Positions 9,444 through 17,607 of a stretch of DNA of 64,000 bases are shown piece after piece. The first letter of the stretch is position 1. The number at the start of each line of letters is the position of its first letter. This DNA is from Kitasatospora phosalacinea (GTDB lineage Bacteria; Actinomycetota; Actinomycetes; Streptomycetales; Streptomycetaceae): NCBI RefSeq assembly GCF_030268885.1, contig NZ_BSSA01000002.1, positions 248,001 to 312,000 on the forward strand. Reading direction: 5' to 3'. The notes beneath the pieces are model-generated. The model saw nothing but the letters and a program-made list of their open reading frames with translations, searched no databases and was not told the DNA's origin. The position numbers were made by a program, and so were the translations under genes.

Positions 9444-9965
9444 GTGACGGATGGCACCACCTCCGCCGTCGACACCGCCCCGGCCGGTGAGAGCGCCCTC
9501 TCGCGTCTGGAGCACGAGGGTGACATCGCCGCCGACTACCTGGAGGGTCTGCTGGACATCGCGGACCTGGACGGCGACATCGACATGGACGTCGAGGGGG
9601 ACCGGGCGCTGGTCTCCATCGTCAGCGAGGGCGACGACCGGACGCTGCAGCGGCTGGTGGGCCAGGACGGCGAGGTGCTGGAGGCGCTCCAGGAGCTGAC
9701 CCGGCTGGCCGTGCACCGGGAGACCGGTGAGCGCAGCCGCCTGATGCTGGACGTCGCGGGCTTCCGGGCGCGCAAGCGGGCCGAGCTGGCGGAGCTGGGC
9801 GCGGAGGCGGCCGAGCGGGTCAAGAGCACCGGCGAGCAGGTCAAGCTGCGGCCGATGACCCCGTTCGAGCGCAAGGTGGTGCACGACGCGGTGGCCGCCG
9901 CGGGTCTGCGCAGCGAGTCGGAGGGCGAGGAGCCCCAGCGCTGCGTGGTCGTGCTGCCGGCCTGA
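9444..9965 (+). CDS. jag: Jag/KhpB RNA-binding protein
   Basis: The protein has 173 residues. A KH-like domain (about 55-110, LVGQDGEVLEALQELTRLAV) is followed by an R3H domain (about 120-173) with RPMTPFERKVVHDAV. Jag/KhpB proteins bind RNA with KhpA and affect cell elongation in other Gram-positives. The acidic N-terminus replaces the Jag-N domain seen in Firmicutes. It starts at GTG, preceded by AAGGAG, 57 bases after yidC, and a strong terminator follows. Confidence 0.9.
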   Translation: MTDGTTSAVDTAPAGESALSRLEHEGDIAADYLEGLLDIADLDGDIDMDVEGDRALVSIVSEGDDRTLQRLVGQDGEVLEALQELTRLAVHRETGERSRLMLDVAGFRARKRAELAELGAEAAERVKSTGEQVKLRPMTPFERKVVHDAVAAAGLRSESEGEEPQRCVVVLPA

Positions 9966-9992
9966 CGCCGGTGGTGCTGCCGTTCCGGCGTC

Positions 9993-10023
9993 CGACCCCG
10001 CCCGCCTCGCGCGGGCGGGGTCG
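9993..10023 (+). terminator. Terminator after jag
   Basis: A perfect 13-bp stem (CGACCCCGCCCGC with GCGGGCGGGGTCG) with a 5-base loop lies 28 bases after jag. No U-tract follows, as is common in Streptomyces. Confidence 0.75.
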
Positions 10024-10044
10024 TCGGCTCTGCGGCGGAGTGGC

Positions 10045-10058
10045 GTTTCACGTGGAAC
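10045..10058. promoter_or_regulatory. parS: parS site
   Basis: GTTTCACGTGGAAC matches the ParB-binding palindrome GTTTCACGTGAAAC at 13 of 14 positions. It lies just upstream of rsmG, between the jag terminator and the coding start. Confidence 0.85.
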
Positions 10059-10104
10059 AGTGCTGGTACGGCGGGTGGATTCGACGGTGAGCGGAGAGGC
10101 AGAG

Positions 10105-10881
10105 ATGGACAGGGACGGCACGGAGGCCGAGGCGCCGCTGGAGGGGCCGGGTCAGGCTCCGGAGGCGGCGGGACGGATCTTCGGCGATCGGCTGCCGCAG
10201 GCCGTGCGCTACACCGAGCTGCTGGCGACCGCCGGGGTGCAGCGCGGGCTGATCGGCCCGCGCGAGGTGCCCCGGCTGTGGGACCGGCACGTGCTCAACT
10301 GCGCGGTGCTGACCGAACTGCTGCCCGCAGAGGTCTCGCTGTGCGACGTCGGCTCGGGCGCCGGTCTGCCGGGCATCCCGGTGGCGCTGGCCCGGCCGGA
10401 CGTCTCGGTGACCCTGCTGGAACCGCTGCTGCGGCGCACCACCTTCCTGGAGGAGGTGGTCCGCGAGCTCGGTCTGGAGAACGTCACGGTGCTGCGCGGC
10501 CGGGCCGAGGAGACGGTCGGCAAGCTGGCGGTGGACGTGGTGACCGCCCGCGCGGTGGCGCCGCTGGACCGGCTTGCCGGCTGGGGGATGCCGCTGCTGC
10601 GCCCGTACGGGCAGATGCTGGCGCTGAAGGGCGACACCGCCGAGCAGGAGCTGGCGGACTCGCGGGCGGCGCTGACCCGGCTCGGTGCGGTGAAGTGGTC
10701 GGTGATCGGCGTCGGCGAGGGCGTGCTGGTGACCCCGACCCGGGTGGTGCGGGTGGAGGCGGGGGAGAGCCCCGGCGGCGTGCGGGCGGCCACCCGGCGG
10801 GCCAAGGCGGCCCGGGCGGGGCGCGGCGGCAAGGGCGGCGAGGGCGCGGGTCGGCGCAGTGGCGGTCGCGGGCGGCGCTGA
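10105..10881 (+). CDS. rsmG: 16S rRNA m7G527 methyltransferase RsmG
   Basis: RsmG (GidB) methylates N7 of G527 in 16S rRNA; loss gives low-level streptomycin resistance. The SAM-binding motif CDVGSGAGLPGIPVAL is near residue 80, followed by VTLLEPLLRRTTFLEEV and the VDVVTARAVAPL motif. ATG 10105 is chosen because GGAGAGG precedes it, giving 258 residues; GTG codons at 10060 and 10087 are in frame, but the first is right against a parS site. The C-terminal 40 residues are a Gly/Arg-rich basic tail. It is separated from jag by a terminator, so it probably has its own promoter. Confidence 0.93.
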   Translation: MDRDGTEAEAPLEGPGQAPEAAGRIFGDRLPQAVRYTELLATAGVQRGLIGPREVPRLWDRHVLNCAVLTELLPAEVSLCDVGSGAGLPGIPVALARPDVSVTLLEPLLRRTTFLEEVVRELGLENVTVLRGRAEETVGKLAVDVVTARAVAPLDRLAGWGMPLLRPYGQMLALKGDTAEQELADSRAALTRLGAVKWSVIGVGEGVLVTPTRVVRVEAGESPGGVRAATRRAKAARAGRGGKGGEGAGRRSGGRGRR

Positions 10882-11003
10882 GTCCGCTGGTACTGGTGTT
10901 CGGGGTGGGTGGCCGGTGGGCCGCCCGCCCCGTTTCCGTTGGGGTTCCGATGGTGCCGGACTCGGAGTGTCGAGGCGGTTGATCCCGACATTCCGGGCAT
11001 CGT

Positions 11004-11017
11004 GTTCCACGTGAAAC
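11004..11017. promoter_or_regulatory. parS: parS site
   Basis: GTTCCACGTGAAAC differs from the canonical palindrome at one base. It lies in the rsmG-parA gap, about 110 bases before parA. A separate palindrome CTTGATCAAG follows at 11041-11050. Confidence 0.88.
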
Positions 11018-11100
11018 GTCGCTTCCTGCTCTCCGGCGTACTTGATCAAGACCGCAACCGGGCCCGGGACCGTCACCCGGAGGTGACTGTCGCGGGTCAG

Positions 11101-11114
11101 GTTTCACGTGAAAC
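11101..11114. promoter_or_regulatory. parS: parS site, canonical
   Basis: GTTTCACGTGAAAC is a perfect canonical parS, ending 10 bases before the parA ATG. ParB bound here would occlude parA translation initiation or transcription, so it may autoregulate parAB. Confidence 0.93.
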
Positions 11115-11124
11115 ACTGACCCCC

Positions 11125-12117
11125 ATGCAGGAGTCGGAGATCGTCGATCAGGTGGATGACACCCCCGCCGCCCGGGCCGCGCACGGCGCCGCCCCGGCCG
11201 TCGGGCACACCGGGGAAGCGCTGCCCCGGCCCGCCGCGACCCGGGTCATGGTGGTCGCCAACCAGAAGGGCGGGGTGGGCAAGACCACCACCACCGTCAA
11301 CCTGGCCGCCGGTCTGGCCATGCACGGGCTGCGGGTGCTGGTCATCGACCTCGACCCGCAGGGCAACGCCTCGACCGCGCTCGGCATCGACCACCACGCC
11401 GAGGTGCCGTCGATCTACGACGTGCTGGTCGAGGGCAAGCCGCTGGCCGACGTGGTGCAGCCGGTGGTCGAGGTGGAGGGGCTGTTCTGCTGCCCGGCCA
11501 CCATCGACCTGGCGGGCGCCGAGATCGAGCTGGTCTCGCTGGTCGCCCGGGAGAGCCGGCTGCAGCGCGCCATCGCCGCCTACGAGCAGCCGCTGGACTA
11601 CGTGCTGATCGACTGCCCGCCCTCGCTGGGGCTGCTGACCGTCAACGCGATGGTGGCCGGGCAGGAGGTGCTGATCCCGATCCAGTGCGAGTACTACGCC
11701 CTGGAGGGCCTCGGCCAGCTGCTGCGCAACGTGGAGCTGGTGCGGGCGCACCTGAACCCCTCGCTGCACGTGTCGACGATCCTGCTCACCATGTACGACG
11801 CCCGGACCAGGCTGGCCGCGCAGGTCGCCGAGGAGGTGCGGACGCACTTCGAGAAGGAGGTGCTGAACACCGCCATCCCGCGGTCGGTGCGCATCTCCGA
11901 GGCGCCCAGCTACGGACAGACCGTGCTGAGCTACGACCCGGGTTCCACCGGTGCGCTCTCCTACCTGGAGGCGGCGCGCGAGCTGGCGCTGCGGGCCGAG
12001 GTCGCCAAGACGACGGTCGGGCGGCACCGGGCGGGTGCGGCGGTCGTTCCGCCGCGCAGCGGCGGGGAGACGTCCGCGCCGACGGCACAGCACAGTTCGA
12101 TGGAGGGCAAGCGGTGA
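11125..12117 (+). CDS. parA: Chromosome partitioning ATPase ParA
   Basis: ParA is the deviant Walker-type ATPase that positions ParB-parS complexes; in Streptomyces it is needed for regular segregation during sporulation. From ATG 11125 it has 330 residues: a 40-residue low-complexity N-terminus, KGGVGKTTT at 48-56, VIDLDPQGN, and Walker [12 protein letters not shown]. The frame is open further upstream through two parS sites, but ATG 11125 is the start that gives the usual ParA N-terminus. parB overlaps its stop by four bases (GTGA). Confidence 0.96.
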   Translation: MQESEIVDQVDDTPAARAAHGAAPAVGHTGEALPRPAATRVMVVANQKGGVGKTTTTVNLAAGLAMHGLRVLVIDLDPQGNASTALGIDHHAEVPSIYDVLVEGKPLADVVQPVVEVEGLFCCPATIDLAGAEIELVSLVARESRLQRAIAAYEQPLDYVLIDCPPSLGLLTVNAMVAGQEVLIPIQCEYYALEGLGQLLRNVELVRAHLNPSLHVSTILLTMYDARTRLAAQVAEEVRTHFEKEVLNTAIPRSVRISEAPSYGQTVLSYDPGSTGALSYLEAARELALRAEVAKTTVGRHRAGAAVVPPRSGGETSAPTAQHSSMEGKR

Positions 12118-13184
12118 GTGGCACGCGCAGGGGTCTGGGCAGGGGTCTGGGGGCGCTGATCCCGGCGACCCAGCCGGCGGCCGCCGGGGGAGCTCCGGCC
12201 GAGCCGGCCGAGCCCGGGACGGTCACGGTGGTGCCGGTGGTGCCGGTGCCGACCGACCGCGGCACGGTGGCCGCCAAGGCCGCCGCGGAGAGCCTGCGGG
12301 AGCTGGCGGGCGACCAGCGCCGCAGCGTCCTGGAGGCGGCGCTGACCCCGGTGAACGGCGCCCAGTTCGCCGAACTGCCGCTGGAGTGGATCCGGCCCAA
12401 CCCGCGCCAGCCGCGCGAGGTGTTCGACGAGGAGAAGCTCGCCGAACTGGTCACCTCGATCAAGGAGGTCGGCCTGCTGCAGCCCGTGGTGGTCCGTCAG
12501 ACCGGTCCCGACCGGTACGAGCTGATCATGGGTGAGCGTCGCTGGCGGGCCTCCCGGGAGGCCGGTCTCGACACCATCCCGGCGATCGTCCGGGCCACCG
12601 AGGACGAGAAGCTGCTGCTGGACGCGCTGCTGGAGAACCTGCACCGGGCCGAGCTGAACGCGCTGGAGGAGGCAGCCGCGTACGACCAGCTGCTGCGCGA
12701 CTTCGGCTGCACGCACCTCCAGCTGGCGGAGCGGGTCGGCAAGTCCCGGGAGCACGTGTCAAACACGCTGCGGTTGATGAAGCTTCCGGTGTCGGTGCAG
12801 CTGAAGGTTGCGGCCGGAGTGATCACCGCCGGGCACGCCAAGGCGATCCTGATGGTGCCGGACGCGGAGCGGCAGGAGAAGCTGGCCGAGCGGGTGCGGG
12901 CCGAGGGGCTGTCGGTGCGCTCCACCGAGGAGGCGGCCAAGCTGCTGGCGGGCATCGAGCCGAAGAGGCGGGCCCCGCGCGCGGAGCGGCTGCCCACCCC
13001 GGCCTTCGAGGAGCTGGCCGGGCGGCTCTCGGACCGCTTCGAGACCCGGGTCAAGGTCGAGGTCGCCCAGAGCGGCGGCAAGTTCGGCAAGGGCAAGGTG
13101 GTACTGGAGTTCGGTTCGGTCGAGGACCTGAACCGGATCCTGGACAGTCTGGCCCCGGGCGAGCAGGGTCTGCCGCTCTCCTGA
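12114..13184 (+). CDS. parB: Chromosome partitioning protein ParB
   Basis: ParB is the CTP-dependent parS-binding clamp that builds the segrosome. The protein has 356 residues. The N-terminal [17 protein letters not shown] is the ParA-contact segment. The CTP-binding domain carries [12 protein letters not shown] near 141-152, and a helix-turn-helix ([20 protein letters not shown], about 202-221) reads parS. The C-terminal dimerisation domain is at about 300-356. A 70-residue Pro/Ala/Val linker follows the N-terminal motif. GTG 12114 overlaps the parA stop, so translation is coupled. Confidence 0.97.
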   Translation: MSGTRRGLGRGLGALIPATQPAAAGGAPAEPAEPGTVTVVPVVPVPTDRGTVAAKAAAESLRELAGDQRRSVLEAALTPVNGAQFAELPLEWIRPNPRQPREVFDEEKLAELVTSIKEVGLLQPVVVRQTGPDRYELIMGERRWRASREAGLDTIPAIVRATEDEKLLLDALLENLHRAELNALEEAAAYDQLLRDFGCTHLQLAERVGKSREHVSNTLRLMKLPVSVQLKVAAGVITAGHAKAILMVPDAERQEKLAERVRAEGLSVRSTEEAAKLLAGIEPKRRAPRAERLPTPAFEELAGRLSDRFETRVKVEVAQSGGKFGKGKVVLEFGSVEDLNRILDSLAPGEQGLPLS

Positions 13185-13208
13185 CCCCGGGACCACGATC
13201 GGCGAACC

Positions 13209-13244
13209 AACGGGTGCATGTTTCACGTGAAACGTGCACCCGTT
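13209..13244. promoter_or_regulatory. parS: parS inside a 36-bp palindrome after parB
   Basis: Canonical GTTTCACGTGAAAC (13220-13233) is the centre of a longer symmetric repeat whose arms start AACGGGTGCA and end TGCACCCGTT. Only the pair 13219/13234 (T against G) breaks DNA symmetry, and that pair would still wobble in RNA. It lies 24 bases after the parB stop, so the transcript could fold into a terminator hairpin while the DNA is a ParB site. Confidence 0.85.
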
Positions 13245-13304
13245 CCGTCGGGCGGAGCAGACTGGAGGTCTGGACCGTTTCCGCCTGGAGGAGGAGGTGC
13301 GGGC

Positions 13305-13922
13305 GTGGGACGGAGGGTCGTTCCGCTGACGCTGGACAACCTCTCGGATCTGCCGAACACCTGCCGCTCCTGCGTCTTCTGGGAGCTCGACCCGGTCAGC
13401 GGGCGGGACGCGCAGGACGCCGGCAAGGGGGAGTTGGAGAAGGAGGGGTGGATCTCCGCGGTGCTGCTGGAGTGGGGCTCCTGCGGGCGGGTCGCCTACG
13501 TGGACGACCGCCCGGCCGGGTTCGTGCTCTACGCCCCGCCCGCCTACGTGCCGCGCGGGCAGTCCTTCCCGACCAGCCCGATCTCGCCGGACGCGGTGCA
13601 GCTGATGGTGTCCCGGGTGCTGCCGGACTTCCAGGGGCAGGGCCTGGGACGGGTGCTGGTGCAGTCGGTGGCCAAGGACCTGGTCCGGCGCGGCTTCCGG
13701 GCGATCGAGGCGTTCGGCGCGCAGGGGCGGGAGGTGCCGAGCTGCGTGCTGCCCGCCGACCACCTGCTGGCGGTGGGCTTCAAGACCGTCCGGCCGCACC
13801 ACCGGTACCCGCGGCTGCGCTTGGAGGCGCGCACCACGCTCTCCTGGAAGGAGGACGTGGAGGGCGCGTTGGAGCGGCTGCTCGGCGGGCGGCGCACCGA
13901 ACCGGCGCTGCGGCCGTTCTGA
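13305..13922 (+). CDS. GNAT family N-acetyltransferase
   Basis: The predicted protein has 205 residues. The acetyl-CoA binding motif is visible as VLPDFQGQGLGRVLVQSVAK (about residues 104-123), the Q/R-x-x-G-x-G/A loop of GNAT enzymes. An N-terminal segment with LPNTCRSCVFWELDP holds two cysteines and looks like the conserved start of the origin-linked Streptomyces acetyltransferases. The GTG start is preceded by GGAGGAGG. Substrate is unknown. It sits between parB and trxA (convergent with trxA), a conserved place in the genus. Confidence 0.85.
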   Translation: MGRRVVPLTLDNLSDLPNTCRSCVFWELDPVSGRDAQDAGKGELEKEGWISAVLLEWGSCGRVAYVDDRPAGFVLYAPPAYVPRGQSFPTSPISPDAVQLMVSRVLPDFQGQGLGRVLVQSVAKDLVRRGFRAIEAFGAQGREVPSCVLPADHLLAVGFKTVRPHHRYPRLRLEARTTLSWKEDVEGALERLLGGRRTEPALRPF

Positions 13923-14100
13923 GCGGGCTCCCGGGGGCTTCCGTGGGAGCGGTTCTCCGCTGCGGGGCGGCCGCCCGCGGTGGGATGCCGCGGCGCTGAG
14001 GGCTTCTCAGCGAAGCCTCCGGAGCACCGGGCCCGCGACCGGACGGAGGCCGTCGCGCTCCCGGGGCCTCCTGACGAAGCCTCGGACCACCCCGGGAACG

Positions 14101-14141
14101 CCGAGGCGGCCCGGACGGATCATCCGTCCGGGCCGCCTCGG
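14101..14141. terminator. Bidirectional terminator between the acetyltransferase gene and trxA
   Basis: A perfect 20-bp inverted repeat (arms 14101-14120 and 14122-14141, CCGAGGCGGCCCGGACGGAT and its complement) has a single base between the arms. It lies between convergent genes and ends 14 bases before the trxA stop, so it can serve both. Confidence 0.8.
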
Positions 14142-14155
14142 CGGTGCGGGAGGAC

Positions 14156-14482
14156 CTACAGGTACTCGGCGAGCTCGCGCAGCAGCGCGGCCTTCGGGCG
14201 GGCGCCGGTGATGGTCTTCACCAGCTCGCCGCCCTTGTAGACGTTGAGCGTCGGGATGGAGATCACGTTGTACGCCGCCGCGGTCTCCTGGTTGGCGTCC
14301 ACGTCGAGCTTGACGACGGACAGCTTGTCGCCGTGCTCGGCCGCGATGTCCTCCAGGACCGGAGCGACCTGGCGGCACGGGCCGCACCAGGTGGCCCAGA
14401 AGTCGACGAGGACGGGCTTGTCGCTCTTGAGGACCTCGGCCTCGAAGGTGGCGTCGGTTACTTCCTTGGTGGCGCCGGCCAC
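14156..14482 (-). CDS. trxA: Thioredoxin
   Basis: This 108-residue thioredoxin has the active site WCGPC at residues 32-36 (DFWATWCGPCRQVAPVLEDI), and the cis-proline region SIPTLNVYKGG. It reduces protein disulfides with electrons from TrxB. The GTG start is preceded by AAGGAG. It follows trxB by about 140 bases on the same strand, so both are probably one SigR-controlled unit. Confidence 0.97.
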   Translation of the reverse strand: MAGATKEVTDATFEAEVLKSDKPVLVDFWATWCGPCRQVAPVLEDIAAEHGDKLSVVKLDVDANQETAAAYNVISIPTLNVYKGGELVKTITGARPKAALLRELAEYL

Positions 14483-14622
14483 GGGAACTCCTTGGGGTCG
14501 GAGGAGAGGTGCGTCAGTGATAACAACGGCGGGGGCGGATCTGTTTCTGCCTCCTCCGCCCGGACGGGCCTGTTGCTGCGTCAGGCCCGTCACGGACGCC
14601 GGGTGCTGCGGGTACGGCCGGG

Positions 14623-15591
14623 TCAGACCGCGGCGACGGCGGCCGGGGCCTCCTCGGCGTCGGACAGCGCGGCGAGGTAGCGCTCGGCGTCCAGCGCGGC
14701 GGAGCAGCCGGTACCGGCGGCGGTGATGGCCTGGCGGTAGGTGTGGTCCACCACGTCGCCCGCGGCGAAGACGCCGGGGAGGTTGGTGCGGGTGGAGGGG
14801 GCGTCGACCTTGAGGTAGCCCTCGGCGTCCAGGTCGAGCTGGCCCTTGAACAGCTCGGTGCGCGGGTCGTGGCCGATCGCGATGAACAGGCCGGTGACGG
14901 GCAGCTCGCGCAGGTCGCCGGTGTTGGTGTCGCGCAGGGTCAGGCCGGAGAGCTTCGGGTCGCCGTGGATCTCCTCGACCGCGCTGTCCCAGGCGAAGGT
15001 GATCTTCGGGTCGGCGAAGGCCCGCTCCTGCATCGCCTTGGAGGCGCGCAGCGAGTTGCGGCGGTGGATCACGGTGACGCTGCGGGCGAAGCGGGAGAGG
15101 AAGGTGGCCTCCTCCAGGGCGGTGTCGCCACCGCCGACCACCGCGATGTCCTGGTCGCGGAAGAAGAAGCCGTCGCAGGTCGCGCACCAGGAGACGCCGC
15201 GGCCGGAGAGCTTGTCCTCGTTCGGGAGGCCGAGCTTGCGGTGCTGCGAGCCGGTGGCGACGATCACGGCGCGGGCGCGGTGCACGGTGCCCTCGGAGTC
15301 GGTGACGGTCTTGATGTCGCCGGTGAGGTCGACGGCGACGACGTCGTCCGGGACCAGCTCGGCGCCGAAGCGCTCGGCCTGGGCACGCATGTTGTCCATC
15401 AGCTCGGGGCCCATGATGCCGTCGCGGTAGCCCGGGAAGTTCTCCACCTCGGTGGTGTTCATCAGCGCGCCGCCCGCGGTGACCGCACCCTCGAAGACCA
15501 ACGGCTTCAGGGAGGCACGCGCGGTGTACAGCGCAGCGGTGTACCCGGACGGGCCGGAACCGATGATGATCACGTTACGGACGTCGCTCAC
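14623..15591 (-). CDS. trxB: Thioredoxin reductase (NADPH)
   Basis: TrxB is the FAD enzyme that passes electrons from NADPH to thioredoxin. In 322 residues it has the FAD motif [16 protein letters not shown] (11-26), the redox centre CATC at 136-139, the NADPH motif [10 protein letters not shown], and the second FAD motif [16 protein letters not shown]. The GTG start has GGAGAA in front. A sigma-R-type promoter lies about 70 bases upstream, matching the known oxidative (disulfide) stress control of trxBA in S. coelicolor. Confidence 0.97.
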   Translation of the reverse strand: MSDVRNVIIIGSGPSGYTAALYTARASLKPLVFEGAVTAGGALMNTTEVENFPGYRDGIMGPELMDNMRAQAERFGAELVPDDVVAVDLTGDIKTVTDSEGTVHRARAVIVATGSQHRKLGLPNEDKLSGRGVSWCATCDGFFFRDQDIAVVGGGDTALEEATFLSRFARSVTVIHRRNSLRASKAMQERAFADPKITFAWDSAVEEIHGDPKLSGLTLRDTNTGDLRELPVTGLFIAIGHDPRTELFKGQLDLDAEGYLKVDAPSTRTNLPGVFAAGDVVDHTYRQAITAAGTGCSAALDAERYLAALSDAEEAPAAVAAV

Positions 15592-15658
15592 TGCTTCTCC
15601 TGGTTCGCCTGGCGTCCCGCTCGCGCGGTGGAGGGCGGTCTGCTCCGCCGCCCCGGAC

Positions 15659-15684
15659 AACGACTCACCAGTCTCCCGCATTCC
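15659..15684 (-). promoter_or_regulatory. Sigma-R-type promoter of trxB
   Basis: On the minus strand GGAAT (15684-15680) and GTT (15661-15659) are separated by exactly 18 bases. GGAAT-N18-GTT is the SigR consensus of S. coelicolor. The predicted start near 15652 is about 60 bases before the trxB GTG. Confidence 0.8.
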
Positions 15685-15744
15685 CAGGCCCGACCGCACC
15701 CACCGCCCGCACTCCGGTCGCGGCGGGCCCGGCCGGGCGAGGAA

Positions 15745-16671
15745 TCAGGGGGCCGGAACGGTGCTGTGCAGCAGGATCGTCGAACCGGGGCAGTCCGGGG
15801 TGGCCAGGTAGACGTCCAGGGGACCGCTGCCGCCCGGCGGGCGGAACACCAGGGCCAGCACCGGTCGGCCCTGGTAGCGGCCGGGGCCGACGGCGGCGGG
15901 CTGCTCGCCCGGGTGCCCGGCGGCCTCCAGCACGCAGGACGCGGGCACCGACGCCGCCTCGGGGGTGGGCGCGCCGAGCTGGTGCGGGGCCTTCCCGTCC
16001 AGCAACTGCCGGACCTGGGCGGGGAGCCGGTCGGGGGTGAAGTCCGGCCCGGTCGCCTCGGCGCCGTTGCCCGGGGCGACCTGCCGGGGGGCGGTGGGGT
16101 CGCCGCCGGTGGTCTTGTCGGCCTGGGAGCCGTCGGCGGCCGTCACCGGCGCGTGGGCACTGGCGGCGCCGGAGTCCCGGCTGCTGCCGCGGTCGAGCAG
16201 CGCACCGCCCAGGCCCGCGCCGAGCGCCACCAGGGCGACGGCCGCGGTGGCGAGCAGCAGCCGGGCCCCGCGCCGACGGCGGCGCGGCGGGCGTCCGGGG
16301 CCGGTGGTCGCGGGCGGCGCGCCCGCCGGGGAGCCGGTGCGGGCGGGGGCGGACGGGGTGGACGGGGGAGTGGGGCGGGGCGGCTCGGCCGGGGTCGCTG
16401 CCGGGGTCTGCGGCCGGGCCTCGGCGCGGGCGGCCGACTCGGCGGCCAGGGCGGCCGCCAGCCGGTCCGCGAGGTCCTGCGGCATGGCGGGCACGGGGGT
16501 GTCGGCCAGCAGGTCCGGGAGTTCGCGCAGCAGGGCGAAGTCCTCGGCGCAGGCCGGGCAGGCGGCCAGGTGCGCGTGCAGCGCGGCGGCCCGGTCGGGC
16601 GGCAGCAGCTCCTCGGCGAGGTCGGCGAGGGCGTCCGGGCCGGGGTGGTCGGAAGGCGGGTGCGGCGTCAT
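15745..16671 (-). CDS. Putative anti-sigma factor, zinc-finger membrane protein
   Basis: The 308-residue protein begins MTPHPPSDHPGPDALADLAE and has the anti-sigma HxxxCxxC signature at H34-C38-C41 (AHLAACPACAE). A Pro/Ala-rich linker (about 75-130) leads to a basic stop-transfer stretch and one transmembrane helix near 137-160, then an extracytoplasmic domain of about 145 residues with two cysteines. Its ATG overlaps the TGA of the upstream ECF sigma gene (ATGA), so equimolar synthesis is likely. It corresponds in place to the M. tuberculosis protein encoded between sigM and trxB2. Function is inferred from motif and context. Confidence 0.85.
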   Translation of the reverse strand: MTPHPPSDHPGPDALADLAEELLPPDRAAALHAHLAACPACAEDFALLRELPDLLADTPVPAMPQDLADRLAAALAAESAARAEARPQTPAATPAEPPRPTPPSTPSAPARTGSPAGAPPATTGPGRPPRRRRRGARLLLATAAVALVALGAGLGGALLDRGSSRDSGAASAHAPVTAADGSQADKTTGGDPTAPRQVAPGNGAEATGPDFTPDRLPAQVRQLLDGKAPHQLGAPTPEAASVPASCVLEAAGHPGEQPAAVGPGRYQGRPVLALVFRPPGGSGPLDVYLATPDCPGSTILLHSTVPAP

Positions 16672-17486
16672 CGCGGGGTCGCATCTCCTTCCAGCGCGGG
16701 CGAGGGATCCGTGGGTGGGACGGGGGAGGGCGGGTTCGGGTTCCCGCCCCGGGGAGCGGGCGGGGAGGCGGTGCTCCGTGCCGGTGTTCCACGTGGAACA
16801 CCACCGGGCGGTCGGAGCGGTGTTCCACGTGGAACACCGGCGGCGGGTGCGCCGGGCGCGGCGGCCGTTCCACGTGGAACCGGGGCGCTCCCGTCGGGTT
16901 CGGTTCCACGTGGAACCGAACCCGGGCCGAGGTGGCGCAGCAGCGGCAGCAGCCGGGCCCGGCCGCGGGCGCAGCGGCTCTTGACCGTGCCGACCGGGAC
17001 GCCGAGCACCTCGGCGGCCTCGGCCACCGGGTAGCCCTGCATGTCGACCAGCACCAGGGCGGCCCGCTGCTCGGCGGGCAGTTCGGCCAGCGCCTCGGCC
17101 ACCTCGCGGCGGGTCTCGGCCCGTTCCGCGTGCTGCTCCGCGTCCTCGGCGCTGCCGAGCGCGCGTTCCGCGGCGCCCCCCGGTCGCTGGTCGAGCGGCT
17201 CGGCCCGGCGGACCGCACCGCGACGGGCCCGGTCCAGGCAGGCGTTCACCACGATCCGGTGCAGCCAGGTGGTGACCGCCGAGCGGCCCTGGAACCCGGC
17301 GGCGGCCCGGAACGCGGAGACCAGGGCGTCCTGCAGGGCGTCGGCGGCCTCCTCGCGGTCGCCGAGGGTGCGCACCGCGACCGCCCACAGGCGGTCCCGG
17401 TGGCGGTGCACCAGCAGCCCGAAGGCGTCCGGGTCGCCCGCGGTGTGCCGGGCGAGCAGTTCGGCGTCGGTGGGCTCCTCGGCCAT
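16668..17486 (-). CDS. sigM: ECF RNA polymerase sigma factor, SigM-like, with parS-encoded C-terminal tail
   Basis: Region 2 (about residues 10-85) includes LLVHRHRDRLWAVAVRTLG and ALQDALVSAFRAAAGFQ; region 4 (about 120-180) includes LAELPAEQRAALVLVDMQGY and EVLGVPVGTVKSRCARGRAR. ATG 17486 is preceded by GAGGAGG, giving 272 residues, although the frame opens further upstream. Typical ECF factors end soon after region 4; here a 90-residue Pro/Gly/Arg tail follows. It contains four VPRGT motifs, each encoded by a parS palindrome. Its order with murJ, anti-sigma, trxB and trxA matches M. tuberculosis sigM. The tail is probably a by-product of DNA-level selection. Confidence 0.9.
   Translation of the reverse strand: MAEEPTDAELLARHTAGDPDAFGLLVHRHRDRLWAVAVRTLGDREEAADALQDALVSAFRAAAGFQGRSAVTTWLHRIVVNACLDRARRGAVRRAEPLDQRPGGAAERALGSAEDAEQHAERAETRREVAEALAELPAEQRAALVLVDMQGYPVAEAAEVLGVPVGTVKSRCARGRARLLPLLRHLGPGSVPRGTEPDGSAPVPRGTAAAPGAPAAGVPRGTPLRPPGGVPRGTPARSTASPPAPRGGNPNPPSPVPPTDPSPALEGDATPR
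16786..16799. promoter_or_regulatory. parS: parS-type site within sigM
   Basis: GTTCCACGTGGAAC, a symmetric variant of parS, is the centre of a 20-bp perfect palindrome (16783-16802). In frame on the minus strand it encodes V-P-R-G-T. Confidence 0.82.
16822..16835. promoter_or_regulatory. parS: parS-type site within sigM
   Basis: GTTCCACGTGGAAC lies 36 bases from the previous site and in the same reading frame. It is the centre of a 22-bp perfect palindrome (16818-16839). Confidence 0.82.
16867..16880. promoter_or_regulatory. parS: parS-type site within sigM
   Basis: GTTCCACGTGGAAC lies 45 bases from the previous site, in the same frame. The symmetry does not extend beyond the 14-bp core. 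Confidence 0.82.
16903..16916. promoter_or_regulatory. parS: parS-type site within sigM
   Basis: GTTCCACGTGGAAC lies 36 bases from the previous site, in frame, and is the centre of a 30-bp perfect palindrome (16895-16924). Confidence 0.82.
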
Positions 17487-17607
17487 CCGCCCCCTCCTCG
17501 CGGTTCGGCCGTCCGCTGCGGCGGCGGCCCGGGGCGCGCCGTTGCGGCCCCGGGTCACATCGTTGGGGATGGGCCGGAACGGATCAAGGGGTGTTCGGTA
17601 ACGGGGC

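Noticed and set aside
13980..14100. Small gene in the gap before the trxA terminator
   Set aside because: No start codon with a ribosome site and no coding-like composition; it appears to be spacer.
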